In this document: piece by piece, positions 1 through 8,615 of the stretch
Layout: each line of letters opens with the position of its first letter
Numbering within the stretch: the first letter of the stretch is position 1
NCBI GenBank assembly: GCA_041908065.1
Contig: JAYRGC010000029.1
Span: 1-42,819, forward strand
DNA from: JAYRGC01 sp041908065
GTDB taxonomy: Bacteria; Pseudomonadota; Alphaproteobacteria; UBA9219
DNA: 42,819 bases
Reading direction: 5' to 3'
Position numbers and translations under genes: made by a program
Notes under the pieces: model-generated
The model's input: only the letters and a program-made list of their open reading frames with translations
Told to the model about the DNA's origin: nothing
Databases searched by the model: none

Positions 1-87
1 AGCACGCGCCGCCACGGCACGGTTACGGCCAACGCCCGCCTTTGCGCCCCGCCCCGGGGCGGCGACCCAAAACAGTGCCGTTGCCGC

Positions 88-175
88 AGGACTCTGTATT
101 GCTTCGCCGCCACGGGGCGGCTCGCAATGACGGCCTTTTTTGCAAGGCCGAGCCCACTCGTTTCGCGTAAGAGCC
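88..175. repeat. Dispersed repeat: GAAGCAATnCAG-type core plus GGCTCTTACG-type end
   Basis: The first 414 bases hold no convincing gene. Around 97-137 is one arm of the repeat that recurs near 3050, 6880 and 19800 (a TTGCTTCGCCGCC stretch followed by GGCGGCTCGCAATGACGG). At 152-175 is a copy of the repeat-end motif seen elsewhere (here reading CCACTCGTTTCGCGTAAGAG), facing away from the next copy at 271-294. Both are seen directly in the sequence; their mobility is inferred. Confidence 0.7.
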
Positions 176-270
176 ATAAATCTGATCATGCTGTGTTGCC
201 CGAGTGAAAAACGCGGCTTACCGCCGACAACCCAGCAATATGCGAATTCCGTGCCAAATAATCACAACCC

Positions 271-427
271 GGCTCTTACTCAAAACGAGTTGGTAATTGG
301 TTTTCGTTGGAGTTAAGGCAACGCTCTGCCTGTCGGCACGGTCTGTTCCTCCCCCTAAGAAGGGGGAGGAACAGACCGTGTTTGCTGAAAGAGAAATTCT
401 TTACCCGCTAATTTTCAGAAAGAACCG
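271..427. repeat. Inverted-repeat element overlapping the 3' end of the sensor kinase gene
   Basis: The left end, 271-294, reads GGCTCTTACTCAAAACGAGT then TGGT. The right end, about 404-427, is a diverged inverted copy. Inside is a perfect 20-base palindrome (337-356 against 361-380, loop AAGA). The sequence after the palindrome (ACCGTG, TTGCTGAAAG, TTCTTTA) is shared with 25771-25800 and, inverted, with about 40775-40805. The right end runs into the leftward kinase gene, so the last codons and stop of that gene (415-417) are repeat-derived. Confidence 0.6.
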
Positions 428-2619
428 GAAATTTCCTCCTGCAACAGCTTGCGCGAAAAGGCATAAACCCCGCCGACCTTGCCCGCAATTGCGGTTACGC
501 CCGCGTCGTCCTTTCGGGCTGCGGCGCGCTCCAACTCGGACATCATGGAAAAGAAACGCTCCAGTCCGCAACTTGCCCCGCCCCCCTTCATGGCGTGCGC
601 CAACGCCGCTATGGCCTCGAAATCCTTGGCCTCAGCCCCGCAACCGTCCAGCAACCGCCCTATGCGTTCGTCGCCGTCGCGCAAAAAAGTCTCGCCGACC
701 TTCCGCGCCGCCTCGCGTCCTATTATTTTTCGCATGTCCGCGAAAAACGCCGGATTCAACAAGGGCAACCCGCCGTCCTCGGCAGCGGCTTCGGCTGTTC
801 CGTCCTCTGCCGCTTCTCCGACACCTCCCTTTTTCGTCCATTTGGCGACAGCGGCGCATAACTCCTTGTAATTCATCGGCTTGGCCAGATGGTCGTTCAT
901 TCCGGCCTCTAAACATCTTTCTTTGTCTCCGGCCATCGTGTGGGCGGTAAGGGCTATTATGGGAACGTTTTCCGCCCAACCGCCTATCTCGCGAATGCGG
1001 CGGGTGGCCTCCATCCCGTCCATTTCCGGCATCGAAACATCCATTAGTATCAGATCGTATGTTCCGGATTTGACGCGGCTTATGGCCTCAGCCCCATCGT
1101 TGGCTATGTCGTGCTTTAACCCCGCCTTGTCCAGATAGCATCCGGCGATCATCTGATTGGTTGGATTATCTTCGACCAGCAACACCTTGATTTCTCTACA
1201 AGAATGGTTCTCTTCGCTCTTGGCTTCGTTCTTGTCATCGCCATTCTCGTCGGCTTGCAAATTCTCGGCCACAGGCAGGGAAAGCATGAACCAGAACTTG
1301 CTGCCCTGCCCTATCCTGCTCTCCACTCCTATCTCGCCGTCCATCAACCGAACCATCCGCCGAGTGATGGCTAGTCCCAATCCGGTTCCGCCGAAGCGTC
1401 GGGAAAACGAACGCTCGACTTGGCTGAAATCGCGGAAGATTTTTTCCTGATCCTCCGAGCTTATGCCGAGGCCGGTGTCGGAGACCTCGAAACGCAAAAG
1501 GCTGTATTTATGGCCGCTGTCGTCCCTGTCCATAAGATGTATAACTCGCGTCGCCACGGTTCCTTTTTCCGTGAATTTGACGGCATTGGACAAAAGATTG
1601 AGCAATATCTGCCTTATCCTTCCGGCGTCGCCAGACACTATGCCGGGAACTGCGTCCTGCGCCTCAACAGTAATTTCCAACCCCTTGGCCTCGGCCTCCA
1701 AGCGCACCACGGAAACGGCGTCCTCCACCATTTCCCGAAGCCGGAACGGCTTGATCGACAAGCGCATCTTTCCGGCTTCGATGCGGGAGTAATCCAAAAC
1801 GTCGTTGATTATGTCCAACAAGGCGCGTCCTGAAGATTTCGCCACCCCCAAAAGCTTCTTTTGTTCCGCGCTCAGATCGCCGTCGCCCAGCAGATCCAAA
1901 ACTCCCATGACGCCGTTCATCGGCGTGCGGATCTCGTGGCTCATCGTGGCGAGAAACGCCGCCTTGACCGCTCCGGCGCGCTCGGCGTCCTCCTTCGCCT
2001 TCAACAACGTCTCCTGCGTCCGGCGAACATCGGTGACATCCGACAGCAATATGACCTGATGGGAGCGACGGCCATCGGCTCCGGCGATATGGGTAGACCG
2101 CCACGCGCACCAAAAAGACGAGCCGTCCTTGCGATAGGTAAGCGTTTCCGAGATAAAATCGCGGCCATTTTCCTCCGAGTTGCGGAACTCCTCGGCGTTT
2201 CCCTTGTCGGTCTGCCATCCGAAAAGGATTTCGGGGCTTTTGCCGATAATCTCCCCCTCATCGTATCCCGCCATTTCGTAAAAAGCCCGATTGGCGAAAA
2301 CCACCGGCTTGGGATCGACGATCAAATCGCGGATAAGAACGCCCGCCTGCACCGATTGCAACGCCTTGGCGAACAACTCCCTGTCATAAGCCGTATCCCT
2401 CGCCCGCCGCGCCTCATCGCCGCCCGCGCCTATCGCCCAGCGCAAAATCACGCCCAGCACCAAGCATCCGGCCAAAGCCGCCACGACATCGCCAATGTCT
2501 TGGCCGCAATTATGGCAGACGAATATCCGCCACGCCAAAGCCCCCGCCGTCGCAGCGATGGCCGCATTCGCGCCCCAGCGGAACAAGGAACAGCATGAGG
2601 AGGATTCGAGTCTGGACAT
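415..2619 (-). CDS. Hybrid sensor histidine kinase (PAS-HisKA-HATPase-REC-Hpt)
   Basis: Membrane-anchored phosphorelay kinase with every relay station in one 734-residue chain. Two hydrophobic segments (about 16-33 and 43-63) are followed by a PAS/PAC sensor (about 84-200). The HisKA domain has phospho-acceptor His228 in SHEIRTPMNG. The HATPase has an N box (about 341-345, NLLSN) and G boxes (DTGLG near 381, GGTGLGL near 410). The receiver domain (about 476-590) has phospho-Asp527 in LMDVSMPEMDG, and the C-terminal Hpt domain has His675 in AHAMKGGG. All catalytic motifs look intact, so it should be active; ligand and output are not visible. No Shine-Dalgarno precedes the ATG used (CCTCCT lies there instead), so the start is uncertain. 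The extreme C-terminus is encoded by a dispersed repeat end. A small ORF in the same direction lies 85 bases upstream. Confidence 0.93.
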   Translation of the reverse strand: MSRLESSSCCSLFRWGANAAIAATAGALAWRIFVCHNCGQDIGDVVAALAGCLVLGVILRWAIGAGGDEARRARDTAYDRELFAKALQSVQAGVLIRDLIVDPKPVVFANRAFYEMAGYDEGEIIGKSPEILFGWQTDKGNAEEFRNSEENGRDFISETLTYRKDGSSFWCAWRSTHIAGADGRRSHQVILLSDVTDVRRTQETLLKAKEDAERAGAVKAAFLATMSHEIRTPMNGVMGVLDLLGDGDLSAEQKKLLGVAKSSGRALLDIINDVLDYSRIEAGKMRLSIKPFRLREMVEDAVSVVRLEAEAKGLEITVEAQDAVPGIVSGDAGRIRQILLNLLSNAVKFTEKGTVATRVIHLMDRDDSGHKYSLLRFEVSDTGLGISSEDQEKIFRDFSQVERSFSRRFGGTGLGLAITRRMVRLMDGEIGVESRIGQGSKFWFMLSLPVAENLQADENGDDKNEAKSEENHSCREIKVLLVEDNPTNQMIAGCYLDKAGLKHDIANDGAEAISRVKSGTYDLILMDVSMPEMDGMEATRRIREIGGWAENVPIIALTAHTMAGDKERCLEAGMNDHLAKPMNYKELCAAVAKWTKKGGVGEAAEDGTAEAAAEDGGLPLLNPAFFADMRKIIGREAARKVGETFLRDGDERIGRLLDGCGAEAKDFEAIAALAHAMKGGGASCGLERFFSMMSELERAAARKDDAGVTAIAGKVGGVYAFSRKLLQEEISGSF

Positions 2620-2704
2620 AGGAGGAAAGGAAACACCAACGTATGCAAAAAGCGGTTAAGCGCAGACATACGAAGGTATATCGCGAAACGGTTTTCTACA
2701 GATC

Positions 2705-2923
2705 CTATCCATACTCAGAATACCCTCCCTCGGCGGCGGCTTTCAGGGCGCGCCTCAGGCGCGACACGAATTCGTCCCTACGCCCCATTCCCAAATCTAT
2801 CTCCAGCATCAAGGCCAAATCCTCGACGCTGACCGCCGGATTGCGCGAAGAAAGCGCGATGCGCGAAAAAGCCTTCCTTGCGCGACGCTTTCCGCCGCCG
2901 TCGATCCGCAAGTTTTTCACCAT
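2705..2923 (-). CDS. Small basic protein of unknown function
   Basis: A 72-residue ORF I do not recognise. It is rich in Arg, Lys and Ala, with a central acidic-hydrophobic helix (VEDLALMLEID) and a second basic helix (FVSRLRRALKAAAEGG). It has no signal peptide or membrane segment. A purine-rich GGGGGCGGGAC just before the ATG is a plausible ribosome site. It reads toward the sensor kinase gene and may be co-transcribed with it. It could equally be a chance ORF; the only support is position, the ribosome site and absence of a competing gene. Confidence 0.4.
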   Translation of the reverse strand: MVKNLRIDGGGKRRARKAFSRIALSSRNPAVSVEDLALMLEIDLGMGRRDEFVSRLRRALKAAAEGGYSEYG

Positions 2924-2978
2924 GTCCCGCCCCCAACTGGTTGCAATAGAGCGGTATTACTATGGGTAATTTCCCATT

Positions 2979-3233
2979 TCAATAAAAATTTAAGGGTAAA
3001 ATCCCACCAATCGCCCGCGCCTCCCGTGGGAGCGGAACGGGGGGGGCGTCATTGCGAGCCGCCACTTGGCGGCGAAGCAATCCAGTGCCGTTGCTACATG
3101 ACTCTGGATTGCTTCGCCGCCCGACAGCGTTTAACGCTCTCCAAAACAAAGGTGTGGCGGCTCGCAGACAGCCTTTGGCTGTAACTTCTCTCCTTAATTC
3201 GGAAAGCAAACCCACCCGTTTTGCGTAATAACC
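2979..3233. repeat. Dispersed repeat cluster downstream of the GGDEF-EAL gene
   Basis: A gene-free stretch. GGCGGCGAAGCAATCCAG at 3068-3085 is repeated inverted at 3104-3121, inside a larger dyad (GCGAGCCGCC near 3057 against GGCGGCTCGC near 3157). The same arrangement recurs at 6880-7003. The stretch ends with a copy of the repeat-end motif (ACCCACCCGTTTTGCGTAAT, 3210-3229) only 11 bases beyond the stop codon of the leftward GGDEF-EAL gene. A G8 tract lies near 3040. Confidence 0.75.
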
Positions 3234-3244
3234 AAAAAAAACGG

Positions 3245-4903
3245 CTATCGCGCCTGCCACGGGCGATCAAGGGAGGGGCGTCCGAAGAAATATCCCTGCA
3301 TCATGTCCACGTTTTCCTTACGCAGCCAATTCGCAACGTCCTCGGTCTCCACGCCCTCGGCCACGGTTTGCAGCCCCAAGCCGCTGGCGATGCCGATAAG
3401 CATCCGCACCAGATGCTGTTGCTCGGGGTTTTCCATCAGATTGTGCAAGAGATCCATGTCGATCTTCATTATCGACAACGGAAGGGCGCGCAAATGGCGG
3501 ATGGAGGTGAAGCCCGCCCCGAAGTCGTCTAGCGCGACGCGCCCGCCAAGCTGCTTCATGGCCTCGGCGAAGCGTCTGGTTTCGGCGACGTCCATTATCG
3601 CGGCGGTTTCGGTTATCTCTATTATCAGCCGTCGGGCTACGTCGGGCTTGGATCCCAAAACGCGCTGGACATGCTCCGGCCAATGGGCTTGCGCCGCCGT
3701 CAATCCCGATATGTTGATGGCCAGCGTCAACGTCGGACAGGCTTCCAGCTCCTTCACCGCCGTGGCCAGAACGTGCCGATCCAAATCCAAGGCCAACCCC
3801 TGCCTTTCGGCGGCGGGAATGAACTGTCCCGCCGGTATCGGCTTGCCGTCCTCGCCGAATATCCTCGCCAAGGCCTCATAAAACAACACCTTGCCTGTTT
3901 TAGCCTCTATTATGGGCTGGAACGCCAAACGCAGCTCGTCGTTCTTCAAAGCGTGCTTGACCGTTTCGCCCAAGCGCAACAGCGTGCGGCTTTCTTCGAT
4001 GCGGGAAGCGGATTCCTTGTATTCGACGTATTGGTTGCGCCCCTTGTTGCGGGCCTCGCGCAACGCCTGTTCGGCGCGGATTATCACGTCCTGCGCGCCG
4101 GAATGCGCGCCGTCCAAACGCGCGCCGCCGATGGAAACCGTGACGTGGATAGGGGCGGTGGCGGTATTGACCGGCTTGTCCCTGAAATTTTGCAGTATGC
4201 GATCGGCGAAACGGTGGGCATCCTCCCCCGCTTCGGGCAGCAAGACGCCGAACATATCGCCGCCCACACGAGCCAAAGTCGCCTTCTCCGGCAACAATCC
4301 GGCTATCCGATCCGCCACGCCGCGCAGCAAAGCGTCTGCGGATTCCATGCCGACGGCCTCGTTGACGAAAGCCATTTTATCGATGCTGACCGCCAAATAG
4401 CAGCTGTGGGCGCGAACGGCTTCCGAAGCGGACAACAAGTGGTTTATTTGGGCGATCATAAACGAACGGTTGGGGCGTCCCGTCAAGGCGTCGCATTCCA
4501 AGGTGACCGCCGTGGTATGGCGCGCGCTTTTTTGCGGTCCGGATATGACGCGCAACAATCCGCGTTGCCATACGGCGCGGCCATTGGATTGTCTGCTGGC
4601 TCCGCTTTCGTGGATCCAAAGCGTCCGCCCGTCCTCGGTTCGCAAGCGGTACTGCCGTTCAAAGCTGTCGCCGCCGTCCACGAACACCAAATGGCGGTCT
4701 TCGGAAAATATGCATTGCGCGAATTCGTCGGAGCCGGAAGGCGGGGATTGGCGCGAAGAACCGAACATCTTGCGCCAATCGCCGAACCACGAAAGGCGGT
4801 CGCTCAGAAGATCCCAGTGATACCCGACGCAACCGACGGACTCGACAACGTCGGTCAGAGACGGTTGTTGTTTCGGCGTCGAGGTGTCGAAAGAATCTGT
4901 CAT
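3245..4903 (-). CDS. PAS-GGDEF-EAL protein, probable cyclic-di-GMP phosphodiesterase
   Basis: Cytosolic 552-residue protein without membrane segments. A PAS-like domain lies at about 20-125, a GGDEF domain at about 136-295 and an EAL domain at about 305-550. The diguanylate cyclase signature is GGDMF (214-218): the Glu normally needed for catalysis is Met, so cyclase activity is unlikely. The EAL half keeps what is known to be needed for hydrolysis: EAL at 343-345, Asn397, Glu429, the DDFG pair at 459-460, Lys480, Glu516 in EGVET and Gln536. I infer a phosphodiesterase with a degenerate GGDEF that may bind GTP as a regulator. The gene stands alone, with a dispersed repeat end just past its stop. 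Confidence 0.92.
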   Translation of the reverse strand: MTDSFDTSTPKQQPSLTDVVESVGCVGYHWDLLSDRLSWFGDWRKMFGSSRQSPPSGSDEFAQCIFSEDRHLVFVDGGDSFERQYRLRTEDGRTLWIHESGASRQSNGRAVWQRGLLRVISGPQKSARHTTAVTLECDALTGRPNRSFMIAQINHLLSASEAVRAHSCYLAVSIDKMAFVNEAVGMESADALLRGVADRIAGLLPEKATLARVGGDMFGVLLPEAGEDAHRFADRILQNFRDKPVNTATAPIHVTVSIGGARLDGAHSGAQDVIIRAEQALREARNKGRNQYVEYKESASRIEESRTLLRLGETVKHALKNDELRLAFQPIIEAKTGKVLFYEALARIFGEDGKPIPAGQFIPAAERQGLALDLDRHVLATAVKELEACPTLTLAINISGLTAAQAHWPEHVQRVLGSKPDVARRLIIEITETAAIMDVAETRRFAEAMKQLGGRVALDDFGAGFTSIRHLRALPLSIMKIDMDLLHNLMENPEQQHLVRMLIGIASGLGLQTVAEGVETEDVANWLRKENVDMMQGYFFGRPSLDRPWQAR

Positions 4904-5169
4904 TATCTGGCTGCCAACAGGAAAACCCCACCCGCTCGCATCTCCGACAAGATGGGGACGCGCGGGCGAATTCTATACGGAATGTCGTTAATTTTCTGTA
5001 ACTTTCTCGATAATCGGCGAAATCTAGGCCTTCGCCGAAGACCGCATGTTTCCATAACGCCATCAAAATGTACGCAAAAGAACATTTTTTAGCCTTGATG
5101 CAGGCGTCATATCGTTCTCATGGCAGGATCCGGTGTGGAATCTGCCGCTTCTGTCAAGTGGAGGCTAAG
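4904..5169. other. Intergenic region, no gene recognised
   Basis: A 266-base divergent region between the GGDEF-EAL gene and the secreted His-rich protein gene. It presumably carries both promoters, but I cannot assign a convincing -35/-10 pair. A short inverted repeat (TCGGCGAA against TTCGCCGA) lies near 5014-5038. Confidence 0.4.
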
Positions 5170-5490
5170 ATGAAAGGGTTTCTCGCCGTCATGGCTCTGT
5201 CAGCGGCAATGTTGCCCATGTTCTCAGGAAACGCGATGGCCGATAGTCGCGGAAACTACAATCGCGACGGACACGGTTGGTCTGACGACCGCGGAGGACG
5301 TCACGATGAATGGAGAGATCGCCACCACGACAAGCATCATAATAATTTCTGGCATCGTTCCCATATGTTTTACAAACCGATGCCCCTGCCTCCGCCCCGC
5401 TTGGTCTACTACGGTCCGGCTCCGCGCCAACAGGTGGTGATAGCGACCCCGACCGCCGGATTCTACTACTACGCTCCGGCATATAGGTAA
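5170..5490 (+). CDS. Secreted His/Arg/Asp-rich small protein
   Basis: 106 residues with a classical signal peptide: Lys2, a hydrophobic core at 4-19 and likely cleavage after NAMA at residue 24. The mature part begins with a charged, histidine-rich stretch (eight His between 35 and 65) and continues into a Pro/Tyr-rich tail (PMPLPPP near 70, then YYGPAP and FYYYAPAYR). Start chosen because GGAGG lies six bases upstream; longer in-frame starts lack this. The His cluster suggests metal binding in the periplasm or at the cell surface, but this is inference. Tyr/Pro-rich RcnB-like or glycine-zipper-type envelope proteins are alternatives. A hairpin repeat follows at 5510-5542. Confidence 0.75.
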   Translation: MKGFLAVMALSAAMLPMFSGNAMADSRGNYNRDGHGWSDDRGGRHDEWRDRHHDKHHNNFWHRSHMFYKPMPLPPPRLVYYGPAPRQQVVIATPTAGFYYYAPAYR

Positions 5491-5509
5491 GCAGCCATGT
5501 AGCTTCCAG

Positions 5510-5542
5510 GGCCGATGCCTGAGCTTGTCGAAGGCATCGGCC
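5510..5542. repeat. Palindromic repeat with CCTGAGCTTGTCGAAGG core
   Basis: A perfect 11-bp stem (GGCCGATGCCT, 5510-5520, against AGGCATCGGCC, 5532-5542) with loop GAGCTTGTCGA. The CTGAGCTTGTCGAAGG core is a common intergenic repeat of many bacterial genomes. It sits 19 bases past the stop of the secreted protein gene and could end its transcript, though no T-run follows. Confidence 0.6.
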
Positions 5543-5668
5543 AACTATTTCTCCGCAAGACGCCGACCGGAATATCTCTTGCCCTATCCCGCCCCGACAG
5601 GGTATCAAAAAGCATACGTTTCATGTTCGTCACCTTGGCACCTTCATCATCATTGCGGAGCAAAAATC

Positions 5669-6781
5669 ATGGCTACAGCAGGACGCGGCGGCAATCTTCA
5701 GGTGGTGGAAAAAGGAAAAGATGCCGGAACGGCGGCGCGGGATCCCGAAAAGCAACGGGCATTGGACGCCGCCTTGTCGCAAATAGAGCGCGCCTTCGGC
5801 AAAGGCTCGGTGATGAAGCTGGGCGCGCGCGAAGGCGTGGCCGAAACCGAAGTCGTCTCGACCGGATCCCTCGGCCTCGACATAGCCTTGGGCATCGGCG
5901 GCCTTCCGCGAGGCCGCGTCATCGAGGTATACGGCCCCGAAAGCTCGGGCAAAACCACCTTGGCCTTGCAAGTCGTAGCCCAAGCCCAAAAGCTGGGCGG
6001 AACCTGCGCCTTCATCGACGCCGAACACGCGCTTGATCCCGGATACGCCCGCAAATTAGGCGTGAACATCGACGATTTGCTGATCTCCCAACCCGACGCA
6101 GGCGAACAAGCCTTGGAAATCGCCGACACGCTGGTGCGTTCCGGGGCTATCGACGTTCTGGTGGTGGACTCGGTCGCGGCCTTGGTTCCCCGCGCCGAAT
6201 TGGAAGGCGAGATGGGCGACAGCCACGTCGGCCTCCACGCCCGCCTGATGAGCCAAGCCCTGCGCAAGCTGACCGGCTCCATATCCCGCTCCAAGGCGAT
6301 GGTGATCTTCATCAACCAAATCCGCCTGAAGATCGGCGTGATGTTCGGCAACCCCGAAACCACCACCGGCGGCAACGCGTTGAAGTTCTACGCCTCGGTG
6401 CGCCTCGATATCCGCCGCATCGGAGCCATCAAGGACAAGGAAACGGTCGTCGGCAACCAAACTCGCGTCAAGGTGGTAAAGAACAAGATGGCCCCGCCCT
6501 TCCGCGTGGTGGAATTTGACATCATGTACGGCGAGGGCATTTCCAAAACCGGCGAATTGATAGACTTGGGCGTGCAAGCCGGAGTGGTGGAGAAATCCGG
6601 CGCGTGGTTCGCCTATGACGGCCAGCGCATCGGGCAAGGACGCGAAAACGTCCGCGCCTTTTTGCGCGACAATCCGGAAATCGCGGCGGCCATCGAAGCC
6701 AAGATCCGCGCCAACGCCGGACTGGTCGCCGACGCCATGCTGGGCAACAACGAAGGCGGAAATGCCGAGGGCGAGGAGTAA
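5669..6781 (+). CDS. recA: Recombinase RecA
   Basis: 370 residues, normal for the family. RecA polymerises on single-stranded DNA, catalyses homologous strand exchange and stimulates LexA self-cleavage. Walker A is GPESSGKTT (89-97); the Walker B strand (VLVVDSVAALVPRAELEGE), the DNA-binding loop region (MSQALRKLTGSI) and the FINQIR/TTGGNALKFYASVRLD core are all present, with a short acidic tail (EGGNAEGEE). Start chosen at the ATG with GGAG eight bases upstream; the frame is open further back but without family similarity. I looked for an alphaproteobacterial SOS box (GTTC-N7-GTTC) upstream and found none. A dispersed repeat end begins 12 bases after the stop. Confidence 0.98.
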   Translation: MATAGRGGNLQVVEKGKDAGTAARDPEKQRALDAALSQIERAFGKGSVMKLGAREGVAETEVVSTGSLGLDIALGIGGLPRGRVIEVYGPESSGKTTLALQVVAQAQKLGGTCAFIDAEHALDPGYARKLGVNIDDLLISQPDAGEQALEIADTLVRSGAIDVLVVDSVAALVPRAELEGEMGDSHVGLHARLMSQALRKLTGSISRSKAMVIFINQIRLKIGVMFGNPETTTGGNALKFYASVRLDIRRIGAIKDKETVVGNQTRVKVVKNKMAPPFRVVEFDIMYGEGISKTGELIDLGVQAGVVEKSGAWFAYDGQRIGQGRENVRAFLRDNPEIAAAIEAKIRANAGLVADAMLGNNEGGNAEGEE

Positions 6782-6793
6782 ACGGGTAAAAAT

Positions 6794-7040
6794 ATCTCTT
6801 ACGCAAAAACGGGTGGGTAATTTTGCAGCAAAGCGCGACAGCAAGAGCCGTCGCTGCGCGTTACAGCCAAAAGCCGTCATTGCGAGCCGCCCCTTGGCGG
6901 CGAAGCAATCCAGTGCCGTTGCTCCATAAGGTCTGGATTGCTTCGCCGCCCGACAGCGTCCAACGTTTCCCAAACCAAAGGGTAGCGGCTCGCAATGACG
7001 GCTTTTGGCCGTAACTTCGCATGACGGCCTTTGGCTGTAA
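6794..7040. repeat. Dispersed repeat cluster between recA and the deacetylase gene
   Basis: It opens with the repeat-end motif (ATCTCTTACGCAAAAACGGG from 6794) directly after recA. It then carries the GAAGCAATCCAG dyad (6896-6913 against 6933-6950) and several short copies of a CGCAATGACGGC/TTTGGCCGTAAC unit up to about 7055. No ORF of interest. Layout closely parallels 2979-3233 and the interior of the element at 19741-20043. Confidence 0.75.
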
Positions 7041-7092
7041 CGCGCAATGACGGCTCTTTTAGGAAAATATTGGCCTCCATCCTCAGTTTCTC

Positions 7093-8115
7093 ATGCCGAC
7101 GAAAAAAAGAAAAAGCAAAAACAAACGCTATGAAAAACCGCTGTGGCTGATCATGGCGGCGGCGATCATCTTTGCCGTCGGCGGAATCGCGGCGTGGTTC
7201 GTCCATCCCAGCCAAAAGATCGGCCGAGCAAAGACCGCGCCACACGCCACGGTTTCGTCCCAACCTCCGACGCATATATCCCGCGAGTTCCGCCCCCCGC
7301 TTCTTCCCGGATCCGCTGAAAAACCGCCCGAATATCCCAAGACCGGAGAAACCACGACTGTCGCGCCGCAGCAGCAGGAGGCTCCCGCGCCCAAATCGAA
7401 ACCTGAACCGCGCCGCGCCCACGGAACGAAACCTCGCATAGCGATAGTCATCGACGATATGGGCTTAAACGCCGCCTTAAGCCAACGCGCCACACGGCTT
7501 CCGTCCTCGATTACCCTGTCGTTCCTGCCGTATGCCCCCAACGTAGGCAAGCAAGCGCAAAAAGCCGCCGAATCAGGGCACGAGATAATCCTCCACTTGC
7601 CGATGGAGCCGACGCGCCGCGAGGCCACGGGGCCGGACGCCTTGATGCTGGGCATGGAAGACGCGGCCATCCGCGAGCGCATGGAAAAGGCTATAGCGTC
7701 TTTTTCCGGCTACGACGGCGTCAACAACCACATGGGCAGCCGCTTCACCGCCGACGAAAAAGGCATGGAGGTCGTCGCCGACGTTCTGTCCGAACGCGGC
7801 CTGTTTTTCCTCGATTCCCGCACCAGCTCGGCCTCGGTGGGCGAAACCGTGGCCCGACGACGCGGGGTTCCGGCCTTGTCGCGTGACGTGTTCTTGGACG
7901 ATCCCTCAGTCGCCCACGACGTTGCGGGACAGTTGGCAAAAACCGAGACCGCCGCCCGCCGCAAAGGATATGCCATAGCCATCGGCCATCCCCACGCCGC
8001 CACCTTGGCGGCGTTGGAGGCATGGTTGCCCGCCGCCGAATCCGAAGGATTTGAAATAGTGAAACTGAAAAAATTGTTGCAACCCGCCCCGGACGGCAAA
8101 GCGTTTCCCGAATAA
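7093..8115 (+). CDS. Divergent polysaccharide deacetylase family protein (YibQ-like)
   Basis: 340 residues: a basic cytoplasmic start, one membrane segment (about 17-37), a Pro/Lys-rich linker to about residue 115, then a periplasmic divergent polysaccharide deacetylase domain. It shows the family hallmarks IAIVIDDMGLN, LHLPMEP, NNHMGSRFT, FFLDSRTS and AIGHPHAAT. In alphaproteobacteria this family often lies with cell-wall protease and division genes; here it stands alone between recA and a glycan island. Substrate unknown, with an envelope role inferred. The start is the first ATG before the basic segment; no strong Shine-Dalgarno is visible. Confidence 0.88.
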   Translation: MPTKKRKSKNKRYEKPLWLIMAAAIIFAVGGIAAWFVHPSQKIGRAKTAPHATVSSQPPTHISREFRPPLLPGSAEKPPEYPKTGETTTVAPQQQEAPAPKSKPEPRRAHGTKPRIAIVIDDMGLNAALSQRATRLPSSITLSFLPYAPNVGKQAQKAAESGHEIILHLPMEPTRREATGPDALMLGMEDAAIRERMEKAIASFSGYDGVNNHMGSRFTADEKGMEVVADVLSERGLFFLDSRTSSASVGETVARRRGVPALSRDVFLDDPSVAHDVAGQLAKTETAARRKGYAIAIGHPHAATLAALEAWLPAAESEGFEIVKLKKLLQPAPDGKAFPE

Positions 8116-8178
8116 TCTTCCAATGATATAACCGCCGTCATGATCCACCCTTACGCCTCTTTGCCATACGCTAATGGC

Positions 8179-8451
8179 CTATCGCATAAACGCCATCCCC
8201 GAACAATGGCCAGAGGCATCCGAGCAAAGAAACGCGATGGCGGCGGCAACCTCTTCGTCGTGGGAGTAGCGTTTCATGGAAACATTGCGGCGCGGATCGC
8301 CGCAGTTGGAGCGAATGCCAAACGGAGCAGCTTCCCGCGCCGCCATCCGCACCAAACCCATGACCGCGTGCTTGCTGACAGCGTATGGAGATAAAAACGC
8401 GGTATGCCCCAATCCCGATATGGATGCCTTATCCTGAAATCTCCCACCCAC
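8179..8451 (-). pseudogene. Remnant of a short-chain dehydrogenase/reductase gene
   Basis: The translation holds the second half of an SDR enzyme: ISGLG then YAVSKHAVMGL (the YxxxK catalytic pair), then REAAPFGIRSN, then EEVAAAIAFLCSDASGHCSG near the C-terminus. The N-terminal Rossmann part with its glycine motif is missing. About 30-40 residues expected between the IRSN strand and the EEVAAAI helix are also gone. That double loss fits a decayed gene rather than a small enzyme. It borders the glycan island and probably belonged to it. Confidence 0.75.
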
Positions 8452-8615
8452 TTTTGTCCATTATGCCGTTTTTTTCTGTTCGTTCGCAGACGTAGGCTTC
8501 TTGATCTGTTGTGATGATTCGACCGGAAAGCAATATGAAAAAGGTGATGTGGACGCCTGTTGTTTAACCCAGCAAATTCAACCATTGTGCAGGCCAATCA
8601 ACCGCCGTCTTCCCT

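Noticed and set aside
5525..5668. Upstream in-frame extension of recA.
   Set aside because: The added residues cover a palindromic repeat and lack RecA similarity; the ATG at 5669 has a ribosome site and gives normal length.
5543..5668. SOS box before recA.
   Set aside because: GTTC occurs near 5634 but without a second half-site at the N7 spacing.
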